64,000 bases of DNA from Stereum hirsutum FP-91666 SS1. Taxonomy: Eukaryota > Basidiomycota > Agaricomycetes > Russulales > Stereaceae. Positions within the stretch are counted from its first letter, which is position 1. Each line of letters begins with the position of its first letter. The stretch spans positions 225,676 to 289,675 of the forward strand of contig NW_006763135.1 in NCBI RefSeq assembly GCF_000264905.1. Direction: 5' to 3'. Shown piece after piece: positions 49,729 to 62,229 of this stretch. Both the position numbers and the translations under genes were made by a program. Under the pieces are notes generated by a model that saw only the letters and a program-made list of their open reading frames with translations, was not told the origin of the DNA and searched no databases.

Positions 49729-50776
49729 ATGTCTGCACCGATCGTTCTGCTTCAAATTGGGTCGAACCCTTTCAATACGGTCTTTGAAGATGCGCATGGA
49801 GAGGCTGCTTTCACCATGTAAGTCCCTTATCCGAGATCTTTCTCATCCATCCGATTAGACGCTGAATTTATCACTCAATCCCATAGTCAAGAGGTTCGTG
49901 CTACCCTACTGATCTTATGACTCCGCCTAATTGATCTTTCCTCACTTCTCTCATCCCGCTGTCAGGCCGAGCGTACCCCGACTACCCCAAACACTCTAGT
50001 ACGCCTTCGACGCGAGCAGCTATGGAGCGCCATATACCACACCATCTCTGGTCCCGGGGCCACATACTTCTATTTCGGACCTGAAAGCGCACCTGGTTCA
50101 GGATATATTGTTTACGGAAACGCGGAGGCGCAGAGCATGACGAGTGTCGTGAGGAAGAAGAGAGGCAGTGCGTCGTGAGTGTTTGGTCTTTACGGAACTC
50201 GGGTAACGCATGCTGACGAGCGCAAATCAAAACGTAGGATGAGGTATTTCACGACTCATATGGGAAAGGAGTTGAGGTGGAAGTTGTCGGATTCCTCGGG
50301 GCATATGGAGGTGCGCCACTTCTCCCGCGTCTGCTTGACACCCTCCTTTCGTTTCAATTTGACATCCATTCCCTCGAAGCTGAATACATATCTCCCCTTT
50401 CATCCCCGTCTCCCCCAAATAGTGCTCCGACGGGAACAAACTCCTCGCCGTCTACCAGGCTAAACACCCAGACCTCCCGCGTCCACGCGCAACGCGCTCT
50501 CGCAGTAACACACAATCCTCCTTCCACCAACCTCCAACCACACCTATATCGCCAGTCACATCCCCAATGACGCCGAACTATGCGTTCGAGTTTGGAGCAG
50601 CCGTCGTTCCTCCATACGAAAACGCGCGTGCCGCTCCGTATCCGTTCGCAAATGGACATGCACATGGGGCCGGAGAACATGCGGTGTTGACGATACAACC
50701 TTCCGCGCTGCCGGTGGTGACTGAGGTGGTGACAACGTTGATGTTGATCAGAATGGGAGGGTCGTTGAGGTGGTGA
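49729..50776 (+). CDS. DUF6593-like basidiomycete protein
   Basis: A protein of unknown function resembling the DUF6593 domain common in agarics. Exons: 49729-49817, 49887-49893 (a 7-base microexon), 49966-50174, 50238-50310, 50423-50776; 243 aa, all phases consistent. The N-terminal beta-rich domain (about 1-125) contains NPFNTVFEDAHGEAAFTIQE and continues with LRREQLWSAIYHTISGPG and MGKELRWKLSDSSGHMEC, ending at SDGNKLLAVY. The C-terminal half is low-complexity (Pro, Ser, Thr) and ends in GGSLRW. The microexon TCAAGAG is needed to keep frame and supplies part of FTIQE, a typical strand in this domain. Family naming rests on memory of the domain's pattern. Confidence 0.75.
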
Positions 50777-51240
50777 CTCGGTGGCGGGCCTCGTGCGTGG
50801 TCGGTTAGTGTGAGAAATTGGTTCCGACCGAGAGGGAATGAGCAGAATGGGCTGCTGTGGTAAGATTGAATTGTAGTGTGATGAGCGCAAGAGCTCCTGC
50901 GTTCGATCATAGATATGTGTGTCAACTTCGTTCTACGGTCACTGCGCCCTTTTCGACTGGTCCGAGAGGGGTTGCCTTTTCTTCGTGTTCTTCGTTCCTT
51001 CTTCTTCTCTATTCTTGCTCTTCCATCTTAATTGCTTCGGTGGGGCAACAATATTACTTTCGTATCCCTGCACTGTATCATATCTGTAGTCCCGATTCAT
51101 TTTTGTTGTATATAACGACGTATTTGAAAAATTCCTGCGCCACATCAAGCGCTTGGTGCCACTTAACGGGTTCCTCCGGACAGGGGGGTATGTGGCAAGT
51201 GGGGCCTCCGTCGATTCAAAATTACTTGCTTTTGACGGTC
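50777..51240. other. Intergenic
   Basis: The 3' flank of the DUF6593-like gene and the promoter of the TENA-like gene. Nothing else was recognised. Confidence 0.4.
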
Positions 51241-52036
51241 ATGTTGTCGCTCACCCAACACCTCTACTCCCTCCATAAGCCAGACTATATCAAGGCAACT
51301 CAACACCCTTTCCTCTCCGCCGCGGCGAATGGCTCTCTCCCGCCCTCTCGTCTCGCACTTTGGCTCTCCCAAGACCGCTCTTACGCGGCGCATGCCTACC
51401 CCCGCCTCATCGGCCGAATCATCTCAGCTATACCATTCTCATCAGCGCATTCGAAAACGTCAGTCGAGGAGAATCAGAATCAAAGGGTTCTGAACGTATG
51501 TATCGACACATTGAAGAATGTAGCGGACGAGGTCGAGTATTTCGATAGAGAGGCGGAGAGATTTGGGTTAGAGACGGATGGGTGGAAGGTGAGGAAGGGG
51601 ACGAGGGATTATCTGGCGGAAATGGCGAGGATTGGAGTTGAAGGTACTTTGATTGACGGGTTGGTCTATGTGTGGGCTATGGAGCAGGTATGTTGCCCGG
51701 TCATCTCAATGACACTCGTATTTTTCCAAGGGCGATATATATTCATTCTCATATTGTGCACGCGTTCGCAAGTGCTACCTCGATGCGTGGAGGTACGTGA
51801 CCTCCAATATGGAGAATTCTTCTGAAGACAATGCTGCTCTCGCATCCTTTGCGGAACACTGGACCAACGACGAGTTCGTCAAGTTCGTCCAAGGATGGGC
51901 TGTTCTCGTCGATAGCTTCGATGTGAAGCCGGGGTCAGAGCAGTGGGCTAAGTCGGAGGAAATATGGGCCAGAGTTATTGAGCTTGAGGAGGGCTTTTGG
52001 CCTGAAGAAGGTGAAGAGGCCGAGATGAAAGCATAA
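51241..52036 (+). CDS. TENA/THI-4 (heme oxygenase-like fold) protein
   Basis: A cytosolic all-helical protein of the TENA/THI-4 family; members include thiaminase II enzymes that recover thiamine pyrimidine. Exons: 51241-51687 and 51773-52036; 236 aa, phase 0. Features: LTQHLYSLHKPDYIKATQHPF at the N-terminus, LPPSRLALWLSQDRSYAAHAY (the usual W(L)xQDxxYxxxY core), a long helical centre, and MEQCYLDAWRYV across the intron, followed by FAEHWTNDEFVKFVQ and the C-terminal WARVIELEEGFW. The ATG at 51241 fits the start of the first helix. As a fungal stand-alone form, it may not act on thiamine; activity is not established from sequence. Confidence 0.82.
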
Positions 52037-53198
52037 CTGAAAGGTCAAGTGACGGTAGCGCCACAGAATGCCTAAAACATCACTGTCATTTATTGTGATT
52101 CCACATCAAAATTGGCTGTTGCTCTATGTTATTGGCCTCCCTTCGATATTGGCCTCGTAACGAAATAGGACGAGGTTGTCCTCTTCAACTACCGTGGACA
52201 TTCGACCTCCGCAGAGGCTGATATGCCTTGTCCGAGTCAGTATCTCGCTCTCGGGGACTGAACACGTTGTACTTTTGAACTCCACATCTGTGTTGGTCCA
52301 GAATCCTTCAAGAATCCTTGCGATGTTAGACGCTTACGAACATAACGCGTGCACTGTCGGCCGCAGTTAGCTCGCTTCCTTGTTCACCCTGCACGAACGT
52401 TCGCTAACGTCCCTCCGCGGACAGACCGAAGTTGATGCCATAAATAAATGCGCAGGCAGTCCACACGGGTTTCGGCGGCGCCGCTTACCACTATAGCAAG
52501 TTCATCCTGATATAAGTAATTGGGACCGAGGGTTTGCGTATAACTTAACTCTTGAGCTAGACTTGTGTCCGCACCTCTTACCAGGGCGATAAGGGAGCAC
52601 GACCCTGCTCTGAAGAACACAAGATGTTATATGCTTAGCTTGCGATCGCCCAAACCCAGCAGAAGAGATCGCACAGAAGAGACGATAGATGAGGATGGCG
52701 ATTGCATTTTGTACTGACTAAAAGATCATAAGTACACTACGACGAGGCCAGTACAGCCTTCATTAGTAGTAAGTGTGAGTTGCCATACAGGGAGTAGGAG
52801 TGTAGTGAGAATCGGAGCGGAGATATGTGAGCTTGCATAAGGGCAGATGGAAGCATGAGATGAACACATCGACGGACACCGACGGACACCAGAGGTATAG
52901 GGATGCGACGCTACGTATTTATGTACAAGGAGGAGGAGAGAAATGAGGGTGTGCGAGAGTCCATGAGAGTTAAACCGCGAACAAAGAAGGAGACCGTAAA
53001 CTAACGAACCAAAAATAGCAGGACAAGATTGCAGTGCAGAGTGAGCAGGATGATGTGTTGAGTGATGGAAAACAAGACTATCGGGACGGAGAGGTAGGTA
53101 CGAAAGAAGTCCATGAGACAGTCTCTTTTGGGAGACTGCATGCAAAGTGAACAAAGTCCAGTGAAAACGACAGGCAACAGAGCATTCCACCCCAAACT
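52037..53198. other. Intergenic between TENA-like gene and laccase
   Basis: The converging 3' flanks of two genes. Short open frames lack motifs. Nothing else was recognised. Confidence 0.4.
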
Positions 53199-55516
53199 TT
53201 AGAGCTGGTCCGAGGTAAGCCCGTCGTAGATAGGACAGAGATCGTCCCACGCGCTGGTGTCGACATTAGCAGACGCGGTGTTGTTGACGTCTTCTGCGAA
53301 GACTATACCGAACCCGGCCTCAAGATGCCAGTCGATGTGGCTGTCGATGAGATCATGTCAGAATATGGTCAAAATGGTCCAACGAAAGAGCAAGGGCTCA
53401 CCAGTGCAAGATCCAGGGGCCAGGGTTGTCGGTAGTGAACCGGATGGTAACATTATCGCCATCTACGCCCATAGAGACGACGTCGCGTTGGACGGGGTTC
53501 ACGTAGTTATAGGTATCACTGCCTGCACTCCGGATGACATCGAAGACGTGGCCGTGAAGGTGCAGAGGGTGCTATACGAAGTATTTGGGAGTGGTATCAG
53601 GCACGGGAACCACGAGCTATATGAAAGGATGAAGACATACAGGACCGCCCGCCGCACCGGCAGGAATAGAGACCTCGATGGTCTTGTTCCTCTCAACGGT
53701 GTAGATACTACCGGATGGAAGGAGCTCTTGGACTGACTTCGATCCAGACAGGATCTGGAGGAGGACGGGGACGGTGGGAGGGGTGAAGGGAACGTCGTTC
53801 ACAGTGAACTGCAAGGCGGTAGCATCCTAAGAACGGGCCCGGCTCTCTCAGTTTGTCATGCAATGTAGCAAGCAAGATATTGAAGCTTACGAAAGCGACA
53901 GCCAAGTTCAAGTTAACGTCGGCACCGCCCTGCTCAGCAGTCCCAGCTACCGCAGTCGCGCCAAGAGTCTGGACGTGATAAACGATTAAAATCGCTGATT
54001 ATACGCAAGGGCTATCAAGACACGTACGTGGAGGTCCGTCTCGGCAAGGGCCATGGTGCTCGTAGTTTGGTTCGTTGTTGGGTCGATTTCGTCGGCACCA
54101 GAGTACCTGAGGATAGCCATGTTGAGACCGCCGTCAAAGGACGTGGTACCCGCGCTTGGGAGTGCGCGGACCCCTATATCTATTATCAGCATTCAACGTT
54201 GATAACGAGGCCGGAGGATGAGACTAACAGTAGTTGTCGACGGTCTGGTTGGCCTCGAGAACGAAGGAGTAGCGTTGACCTAGTATAATTATCAGCACGT
54301 CTACTCGCGAATAGTCATGAGTATGACGATCGCTCACCAGCGAAGATCTGAATCGAGTCCACACCCAGTGGGTCGACGTTGACACCGTCGGCTTCAATGA
54401 TGGTCATGGTGTGCCCATCGATGGAGAAGGTGTAGTTGGGATCGCAGGCCATGTTGATCATACGCATGCGGTACCTGGGGGAAGAAAATTACTAGTGAGA
54501 GGAAATCTTTATTACGACGTGCCCAGTAAACATACCTCTTGCCTGACTCGACCGTGATAACCGCAAGGTCCGATGCCGGACCGTCTGCGTAACGACCGAG
54601 GCCGTTGATGAGAGTAGCATCGGCCGTCCTGGATAGAGAAATCTTCAGTCGATAGACAGATTGACCAATGCTGAGTGAAGACGTACGGAACCAAACCAGC
54701 ATCTGGGGCAAAAACGTGGTACCAATCCGCGAGAGTCAGGATGGTAGTGTCATCGTCAACATCATACAGCGATGCGTGCGGGTCGTTAGGGTCATAGATG
54801 ACCATAGGACCACGCAGGCCATCGCAGTATTGAGTAGAAAGATGCGAATGGTACCAAAATGTTCCTTAGGGGTCGGTCACTTGAGTCAGTGAGGGTACAA
54901 AGCGCTTCAGGCAAAGGTGGCCTACCTGCTTGATCGGGTACGCTGAAGTCGTATGTGAAGGAGTTGTTGGGTGCAATGGGGCATTCGCTAACAAAAGCAA
55001 CACCTGCTTCGAAAGTCAGTCGCTATATTTGAGTAGTATAAGAAGGATGCGTACCGTCCATGCCTGTGGTACCAGATTGGAATAGACCATGCCAATGCTA
55101 CGAGAAAAGTGTATGATGAGCAGCCGAGACATGCAATTGGAAGGAAGGCCACTCACCACCGACGTTGTCTTGAGCATATTACTGTCAGACAGTTCGTCGA
55201 TGACGTTGATCTGGAAAGTGTCACCCTGTGATGTCTTGGTTAGCAGAACGAAACAGACAGAATTGACAAGACGTGGAGCGTACCATGTTTCCCGTGATGA
55301 GCGGGCCTGGGAACACGCTTCCAGCAGACACGGTGCTGGTGTAAGAGTAGTAAGCAAGGGATAATACGGAAGTGAAAAACTTGAAACGTACTCGCGAGTG
55401 TAGCCGTCTGGTGCCAGCTCCACATTGGTGATTTGAAGGTCAGTGACTGGGCCAATGGCCGCCATGGCGCCAGCAGCGAGAAGAAGGGAGGAGAGAGGGA
55501 GTACAATGTTTGCCAT
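53199..55516 (-). CDS. Laccase (multicopper oxidase, secreted)
   Basis: A secreted p-diphenol:oxygen oxidoreductase used for lignin and phenol oxidation. Fourteen exons (minus): 55516-55392, 55335-55284, 55225-55157, 55097-55055, 55003-54926, 54864-54687, 54628-54536, 54474-54338, 54279-54229, 54173-54028, 53968-53891, 53826-53641, 53571-53402, 53340-53199; 515 aa, the normal length. Signal peptide of about 20 residues, with a mature start near [10 protein letters not shown]. All four copper motifs are present: [38 protein letters not shown] and [13 protein letters not shown]. Phe at the axial T1 position is compatible with a high redox potential. The C-terminus is [24 protein letters not shown] (minus) lies about 100 bases upstream. 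It looks intact and functional. Confidence 0.97.
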
Positions 55517-57672
55517 AGTCGGGTTTGAAGATACCAAAAGAATGGAAAGAAGCTCCAGAAGGGAGTAAATGCAAGAACCGGAGATGGGGTATTCGGGATG
55601 CGACTCAAGCTGCTCTTATACGTCTCCACCCATGATCCTCTTTACAACTGCAAAAATCAGTCAAGATGCACATATACACCGAAGGTCAGCGGACTACGCG
55701 ACATGCTTAACGGCCCAGGTTGCGGAGATCAGAAATCGAAGCCAGGATATTGGTATTGATATCCAGAAGAGATGACAACAAGTCGTCCGAATCGTCGTTG
55801 ACGGGTTCTTCGGGCCTGCGGGCTCGCGTAAAAGGTCGTCAAGAGTTCTCCGCCTTTGTGTGAATGGCTACTCCTAGGGTACATAAGGGACTACAGAAGA
55901 CATCGACCTGCCTGCCTGCATATCGTGCAGGTGGTTCCAAAGTGTAAGGAGACGGCAGCGTAGTTCGAGAATACGCTGAATGCAGCAAATACATTTGACA
56001 AGCTGCACAAAGGACTCAGGGGTAAACACAAAGCTGTCCGATTCAACCAAGGCTGAGGTATTCTTCGGACTTTGAGCCTCCGGAGGCAAGGTGAGACTCG
56101 CTGGAGCTCCAGGGACACAGGAAGAAAATTCGGAGAAGCAGGTCGGCTATCGTGCTTGGGTACCTTCAAAAACGTACCGAACGCAGTCAACCAGGTACCA
56201 GAAGCCACCGAACGAACAACGGGATTCAACAGGATTCAACAATATTCAAGACGGCGCAGGAAGTCCGAGGAAGCGGATACGGGTCGACTCCGCCGCGTAT
56301 GGACGTGGTCGTCTTCTCCAAGTCGCATTCATCATGGTAAGACGCCTCCGCGGTTGAGCAACCACGAGGAAAAGAAGTCATCAGAACTCACTGGACAGCA
56401 AGAACCAGGACTCTGAGCATGAATAATTCTATGACTAGTTCCCACAACCTTTGCGAAGGGATAGTGCAACCAGGAGCGGCAAGGGTACTGTAGAGTACTG
56501 CGTAGATGTGAGAGGCGGATGAGAGTGAACGTCTGCAGGGGTTGTGCGAGCCGAGCCCTCCTATCGGCCTCGGCGCATTCCGAAAATCAACACCCCGTAT
56601 TTCGGCCACTGCTTTTGTTTGTCAACCAATTCCACAACCTTCGCGGCCTTTGTACTCGGATATTCTGGCTGAAAGCTGACTCCTCGTATGTCTCGTGAAA
56701 CAGTGAGCAATCAGAATTGGACAACGTCCTGCGAACTTGACTCTTGACTTGACTCTCGCTATTCATCCACAACTGCCGACTCGCTGAGGCTCACAACAGT
56801 GGCAAGGTCCAATTGCTGCGCAGTTCGACTCTGGCAATGGTGCCTCAGAGTACGACTTATGCTCACAACAGCCTTGCTCCCGCCAGAAACGGTTGTTCTT
56901 TTCCTCCTTCCTATTACTTACTCGGGTCTCATAACCGAGCCAGCTTCTTTCGACAGCCGCTCGACCGCCTCATTACTCCGCAGACTTGGAGATTCATTCG
57001 GCTTCTAACGAGTCTTGATGAAAACTGGCTGAAGGGACTTGCACGAAAGTGCATTTCTGTCTCTTGTTTTTGTGCGAGTGGATAGACGATACAAGATGGA
57101 TCGCTTCTATACTGATGGTCGGGGTCTGAACAATCAGCTCAGGTTTCTCCCCCGAAAAACATTGGCGACCATGGCCAAAACGATACTGATATTACTACCA
57201 GAGCACTGCACAATTCACTGACGTATATTTCCTTGCTTTGATCTTGCTTCGATGCGCAGTGTTTAGCACCACGATACTGCCAAGACCATTCTCTGCGCAG
57301 TGGACCTCGGAACAGTCACTTGACTCGCGCCATCACTTCTTTGTTCCTCGGACACGCGTCCTCTCCGGCGGTGACACAGAGTAAGGTGCTTCTACCGCAA
57401 CTAACCGCTACTGCGGATAACGAGAAGTAGGAACGGGGAAAGAAATCAAACAGTTATTTTCGCCGATGTACGGCGAAGGATTCTATCGCCACGTAACGAA
57501 GTCGGTAAACTTCTTGCTTCTTCGTCGGATGTTTCGTCAGTTTCCAGCCCTGAAGGATACAAGTATCGACCAGCAGCTACGTCGGGAGCTCATCACCTCG
57601 CAATCCCACTTGACCCGTCTTTTTCTCGCTTTCAGAGACTGTTTCGGCTTGCATATCAACCCATTTAACACC
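55517..57672. other. Large intergenic region (laccase promoter side)
   Basis: The first 100-200 bases are the laccase promoter, with minus-strand TATAAG near 55616-55621. The remaining 2 kb shows only short open frames without motifs. No gene is called. Confidence 0.4.
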
Positions 57673-58111
57673 ATGAACTTCTCCCAGTCGCTCTTTGTTC
57701 TCTTCACTCTCGTTACAGCGGCTTTTGCTGCATCGGTGAGCTCTTTCTCCCCTTTCTTTGTCACTTATTTCTGATCTTTTTTGTTTTGCGCAGGATAACT
57801 TCACTGAGTCCGGGTCAACCTCATATGCGTCCTCTAGCGCTGTCGTAAGCCTTCTTCTATCATTATCTTCGAAGTTTATCGCACGCAAATACTGTCTGCT
57901 CACCACCATGGTGCAGGTGTCATCGGTCACTTCAAGCGTCGAAAACTCCACCTCCACCTCCACCGGCACTGGCCAAGTTGTTACTGCCACTCGTCTAATG
58001 AACGCGTACATCAGCGAGTCTCCCTACTTTGTCACCACCACGAAGGTCATGACCTGGACGCAAATGCCCATGTCATCGGCTACTTCCTCTGCCTCCTCGT
58101 CGGATGCTTGA
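57673..58111 (+). CDS. Small secreted Ser/Thr-rich protein
   Basis: A three-exon gene: 57673-57735, 57794-57844, 57917-58111; 102 aa, all introns phase 0 and 58-72 bases long. The first exon is a complete signal peptide (MNFSQSLFVLFTLVTAAFAA). The mature part is rich in Ser, Thr and Val, with a threonine-serine run (NSTSTSTGTGQVVTATR) and FVTTTKVMTWTQMP, and has no cysteines. The pattern is that of a small secreted or cell-wall protein, possibly O-mannosylated. The C-terminus is not hydrophobic, so a GPI anchor is unlikely. No family is recognised. An exon matching exactly the signal peptide supports the model. Confidence 0.65.
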
Positions 58112-59001
58112 AACATGGAAATTCCGGTACGTACCCTTGAACTCGTTATCATCTCTTCTTCATCTGAATATATGCCTGTCAACAGGTGTTATGGACTTTA
58201 ATAGCTTAGCTCCTTTCTTCTTTTGCATAGTCGTGGTGTTATCTTCAATGGACTTTCGCATTTGCATTTGATGGACTATTCTGGTTACGTAATGCCATTT
58301 GGGCTCTGTCCGTGTCTGTCATCGCTATCGAGTGCGCTACTCTACTGAAGTCGTTGGTTTTCATGCCCAACATGTCTTCAGTTTTCGCCGATCGGTGAGG
58401 ATGAGTTGAGTGTGGCCCATCCTGTCTCCATGTGGCGTACCCGCCATTTGCCGATCGCGCATGGCCAGCGCACAGCCACCAGGAATGTTGGTTTTGAACC
58501 TCGATAGTCGCGACGAAGTTCGATGTATGATGCTCACCTGTACCCGCTCGTGCTCTCTTCTCATCGCTCCAGTCTGAGATCAAGTCCACGATGCTGTTCC
58601 ACACAAGCATATCGGGAGGGCCAAGAGATGTCATCTTGGCCATTCTCGGCTTTTCCGCACACTAAACTTGCACACTTCAGATCCTTGTCAGATCCTCGCT
58701 GCTTTACCTCCTTTAACTGCTCCGTTCGGCGATTGATATAGAGACACTTGGAGCTGTGGATGCGCCTGCACGTAGTTCTCGTCGTGCTCAGTCAGATATC
58801 AGTTTTGCGAGGGGCATGTCAACCGCCGAAATCGTTCACTCTGCCAAGATTTCGAGGTGTTCGACGATGTTGAATTGATAGCCTCCTAGACGGAACATCC
58901 GCCATACAGTTTGATGAATGTTTAGCAGAGTATATAAGGAATGATGCCTTCCTTCCCAAGCGCTTTGTGCAATATTTACACTTTCCCCTTCTTCAGACGC
59001 A
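58112..59001. other. Intergenic
   Basis: The 3' flank of the small secreted protein gene and the promoter of the RTA1-like gene; a TATATAAGG is seen near 58932-58940, about 65 bases before the ATG. Nothing else was recognised. Confidence 0.4.
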
Positions 59002-60337
59002 ATGCCATCTTCAAATATCCTCCCCTATGCACGCTACACTGATCCGAATGAAGATCCCCGATTGGCCAACTACGGCTACGTCCCGACTAAATGGATCTGC
59101 GGTCTCTTCGTTGCACTATACTCTATCTCCACCCGTACGTTCCCCTCTCAAGCCGCACGCGCTCATCAGTTGTTGATTTCGACTCACCTTCAACTCTTCC
59201 TCATTCACCTTCTCGCGATCTCCTCATTGTGCCCTGATAGTACTGCACATCGCCCAAGCCACACGCTATCGTTTGTGGTGGTTGTTGCCCACAGCTGCAC
59301 TCGCAGGACTTCTAGAGATAATGGGCTGGTCAGGAAGGCTATGGTCAGGAATCAATCCCTACTCTGACAGCGCTTTCACTATGCAGTACATCATTCCTCT
59401 AATTACAGAGCTGTCAGTTCCATTTGCTGAAATCCCGGGGATTACCGCCACAGAATCACGCTAACCATCATCGGACCAACACCACTCCTCGCCGCAGACT
59501 TCATTATCTTCGGACTCATCGTACCACGGCTAGGCGAGCAGTACTCCCGATTGAGTGGAACGTGGTATGCTAAGATATTCTTGATGTGTGTACGTTCGAA
59601 TGTCTCCTATTATCTTTGTTGTTTGTTCAACTCCACTCTTATCTCGATTTTCAGGATTCTATAGCTCTCATAGTCCAGGCCGTTGGCGGCGGCATCGCTT
59701 CGTCTGCCACGACACTGCAGGGAACTGTCGATGGAGGGCACATCATGCTGGGTGGCATCGTCTTTCAGCTCGCTGTGGCCGTATTATATTCGATTCTTGC
59801 TTTGGAATATCTGACGAGGTGGAAGTTGGACAAGCCTCTCAGAATCAGGGTGAGTAATTGGGAAAGGAGAAACGGTAATGTATCGATGGATGCGAGGACG
59901 AAAACGATGCTGGTAGGACTAGGACTGCTGACATTATTCATTATCGTGAGGTGCGATTATTTTTATGCCATCAGGTTATAGGTGGTCGTGCTAAGCTGGA
60001 TGTTTGTCCTTCGCAGATCTGTTTACCGCACAATCGAGCTGGCAGGAGGGTGGCGTGGCCATATCATCAGGACGCAAGCCTACTTCAGTGCGTTCTTCTC
60101 GATCTCTCCCAGGTCTTGTTCTTCCTACTCATGTGGACGCCACACTGTCCAGACGTACTCGATGGCGCGATGATTGTTCTTGCTATGTTTACTCTCAACC
60201 TCTTTCATCCTGGTTATCTTCTACCCTCACTTTGCGAGGATATGTGCCGCCAAGTCGATGTAGAGACGCTAACGGGATCACCTTCGAATGGGAGCAAACT
60301 CGGGGAACCGAAGGCGAAGACTTCAGCTGTTGCTTAG
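59002..60337 (+). CDS. RTA1-like membrane protein (lipid-translocating exporter family)
   Basis: A seven-transmembrane protein of the fungal RTA1/RSB1/PUG1 family, linked in yeast to resistance to toxic lipids or 7-aminocholesterol; a plasma-membrane location is likely. Exons: 59002-59134, 59241-59385, 59454-59589, 59655-59950, 60017-60087, 60153-60337; 321 aa. Family blocks: YVPTKWICGLFVALYSISTL, LLEIMGWSGRLWSGINPYS, ITLTIIGPTPLLAADFIIFG, DSIALIVQAVGGGIASSA, GLGLLTLFIIVRSVYRTIEL, and the end motif MIVLAMFTLNLFHPG. The tail after the last helix is short and polar. Exon 5 of 71 bases restores RSVYRTIELAGGW. The transported substrate is unknown. Confidence 0.88.
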
Positions 60338-60705
60338 AGGACTTCTGCATGAATTTTACAGCGTATAATCTGTAATTCTATCTCTCTGTTACGATCAGGT
60401 TTTTGGTTCGGAATGGCTATGGCACGCATGCATGATACTCAAGTGATGCTACGGGAATGATGATTAAAACAACCCAAGACAAGCAACATGGGCTGCAGAT
60501 TGGAGGTTGAGGTCAAAACAAGGTGGTACAGCACAACAACGATGTATTCCGGTCGTAAAAAAGAGTAACACTCGAACGCAGAAGGACGCGTGTATGCAAA
60601 GAGACCAAGAAATTTGACATACAGTAGTGATACTTCAGATGGTGTAGAGAGAAATGAGAGATGGCAATGGATGGCAATCAACATTGACAGAACGGACTAC
60701 AAGAC
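60338..60705. other. Intergenic between convergent genes
   Basis: The shared 3' flank of the RTA1-like gene (plus) and the BTB gene (minus). Nothing was recognised. Confidence 0.4.
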
Positions 60706-61789
60706 TTAAAACCCCGAAAACTGTTTAGCTAGATCGACCTGTAAATTGAATCGTTGAGCCGCAAGAAAGAACGATGGCAGTGGTCACTAGGAAATGGGTC
60801 ATGCTCACCTGCGCGATGACTTCGTCGATAGTATCCATCAACTTCGCCCACATCTGTCGATATACGTCGACATGGTCATACTTCTCCAGGCAGTATCGGC
60901 AGTGCTTGGAATGATCCTGACACGCCGAGATGAGGCTGTCCAATTTTTGTGAGCGAGAGGGAAAGCGTTGCTCGGGGTCTTCCGCCATGGTCAGGGCAAT
61001 TTGACCAACAAATGCATGATACCAGGCAGGTATAGATGTGCGCATGATAGTACTGATGCAGCCTCTAGACGCAGAGGTACTATGTCCACGAGGAAGCCAC
61101 TCGGCACCGTCTCCGTTGCTTATTTTCTGGTCGATAAATTTGGATATCACTTTGGCGCATGTAGCACGGTAGACCCATAGATCGTATAGGGCAGAGCCCG
61201 TGAGATGGCGAAGGTCAACCCCAAGGCTGCTTAGGGATAGGTCGCGCCGCAAGGTCAATGGGACGGCCATAATCATCTCCTCTCGTAGACGTAGACGATA
61301 GGCTGTGCCGTACGCACGTATGCAATTAGAGTCGCTCACGAAGTTGCGAAGAAGTCCGCGGGAACGCTCCATAGCACTACGCATATCATATTTTTGGGCA
61401 GCCGATGCGATCATGAATGCCTCGTCGAGGGACGATGGAGGAGATAGATCGACAGGCATTATGAGCGACAATAAGCTGTGAATGACCTGACTCTCTTCTG
61501 AGATAGGGACGATAGGAAGTCCTCGCTTGGGCAAGTCTCCGGAGTTTGGTAAAGAGTCGGATGAAGAAGATGAAGGTTGAGGGATTGAGAGCATCGACTT
61601 GAACACGGGTGATGCTTTGGCAAGGATGACACGATAGGTCGAGAAGTCGACCAGATCTGAAGATCGGAGGACGATATCGGCGTCGTCATCATCAAAAGGT
61701 GACCCAAACTCTATAGGGTCTGTACGAGGAGACTCCTCCGGGACCGGAGCAGCGTCTGCGTCGGCTGGGGTAGTGGTAGGGGAAGACAT
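60706..61789 (-). CDS. BTB/POZ domain protein
   Basis: A BTB/POZ-fold protein of the type expanded in agarics, likely a protein-interaction module, possibly a Cullin-3 adaptor. The preferred model is exon 1 61789-60809 and exon 2 60738-60706, 337 aa ending VIAQVDLAKQFSGF. Read-through of the exon 1 donor instead gives 354 aa. The BTB domain is near residues 20-155: ADIVLRSSDLVDFSTYRVIL, ASPVFKSMLSIPQ, and AFMIASAAQKYDMRSAMERS. The segment after it has a Cys/His cluster (CQDHSKHCRYCLEKY) that could bind zinc, typical of this fungal subgroup. The first in-frame ATG is used, followed by an acidic, proline-rich leader. Confidence 0.85.
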
Positions 61790-62229
61790 CCTCGTCCAGT
61801 GGTACGACTCTAGTTTTCAGTGGATCGACATCATGGGACAAAAGTAAGTTAGCACGCGCGACTATCTGGCTGACCTCAACTGGTATTGCTCATAAACTGA
61901 CCTTTTGAAGCAATCAGTCTAACTCAACACAAATGGTATGAGGAGGAAGGGTGCCTACTAGTACACACCAATTTGGACAAAGGCATCGGTTGGAAGTGCG
62001 CACGCCACTGCATTGGTATTTCATACTCCGCCGGCAGACTGCGGGTGACACTCAATCGCCGCTGAAGTTATTTTGCGTCTATCGATACGTCCATGATCCA
62101 TCTTGCATCTATCTGTCGTCAAATATCCTTACACGATGGTACGTCACGACAATGTTTCTCGTTTGTTTTGTCGCAGTGCCGTCATCAACACAAGAAAAGC
62201 ACGAATAGGATTAGGGCAGCCTGGAATGA
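61790..62229. other. Intergenic
   Basis: The promoter side of the BTB gene. No gene was recognised. Confidence 0.4.
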
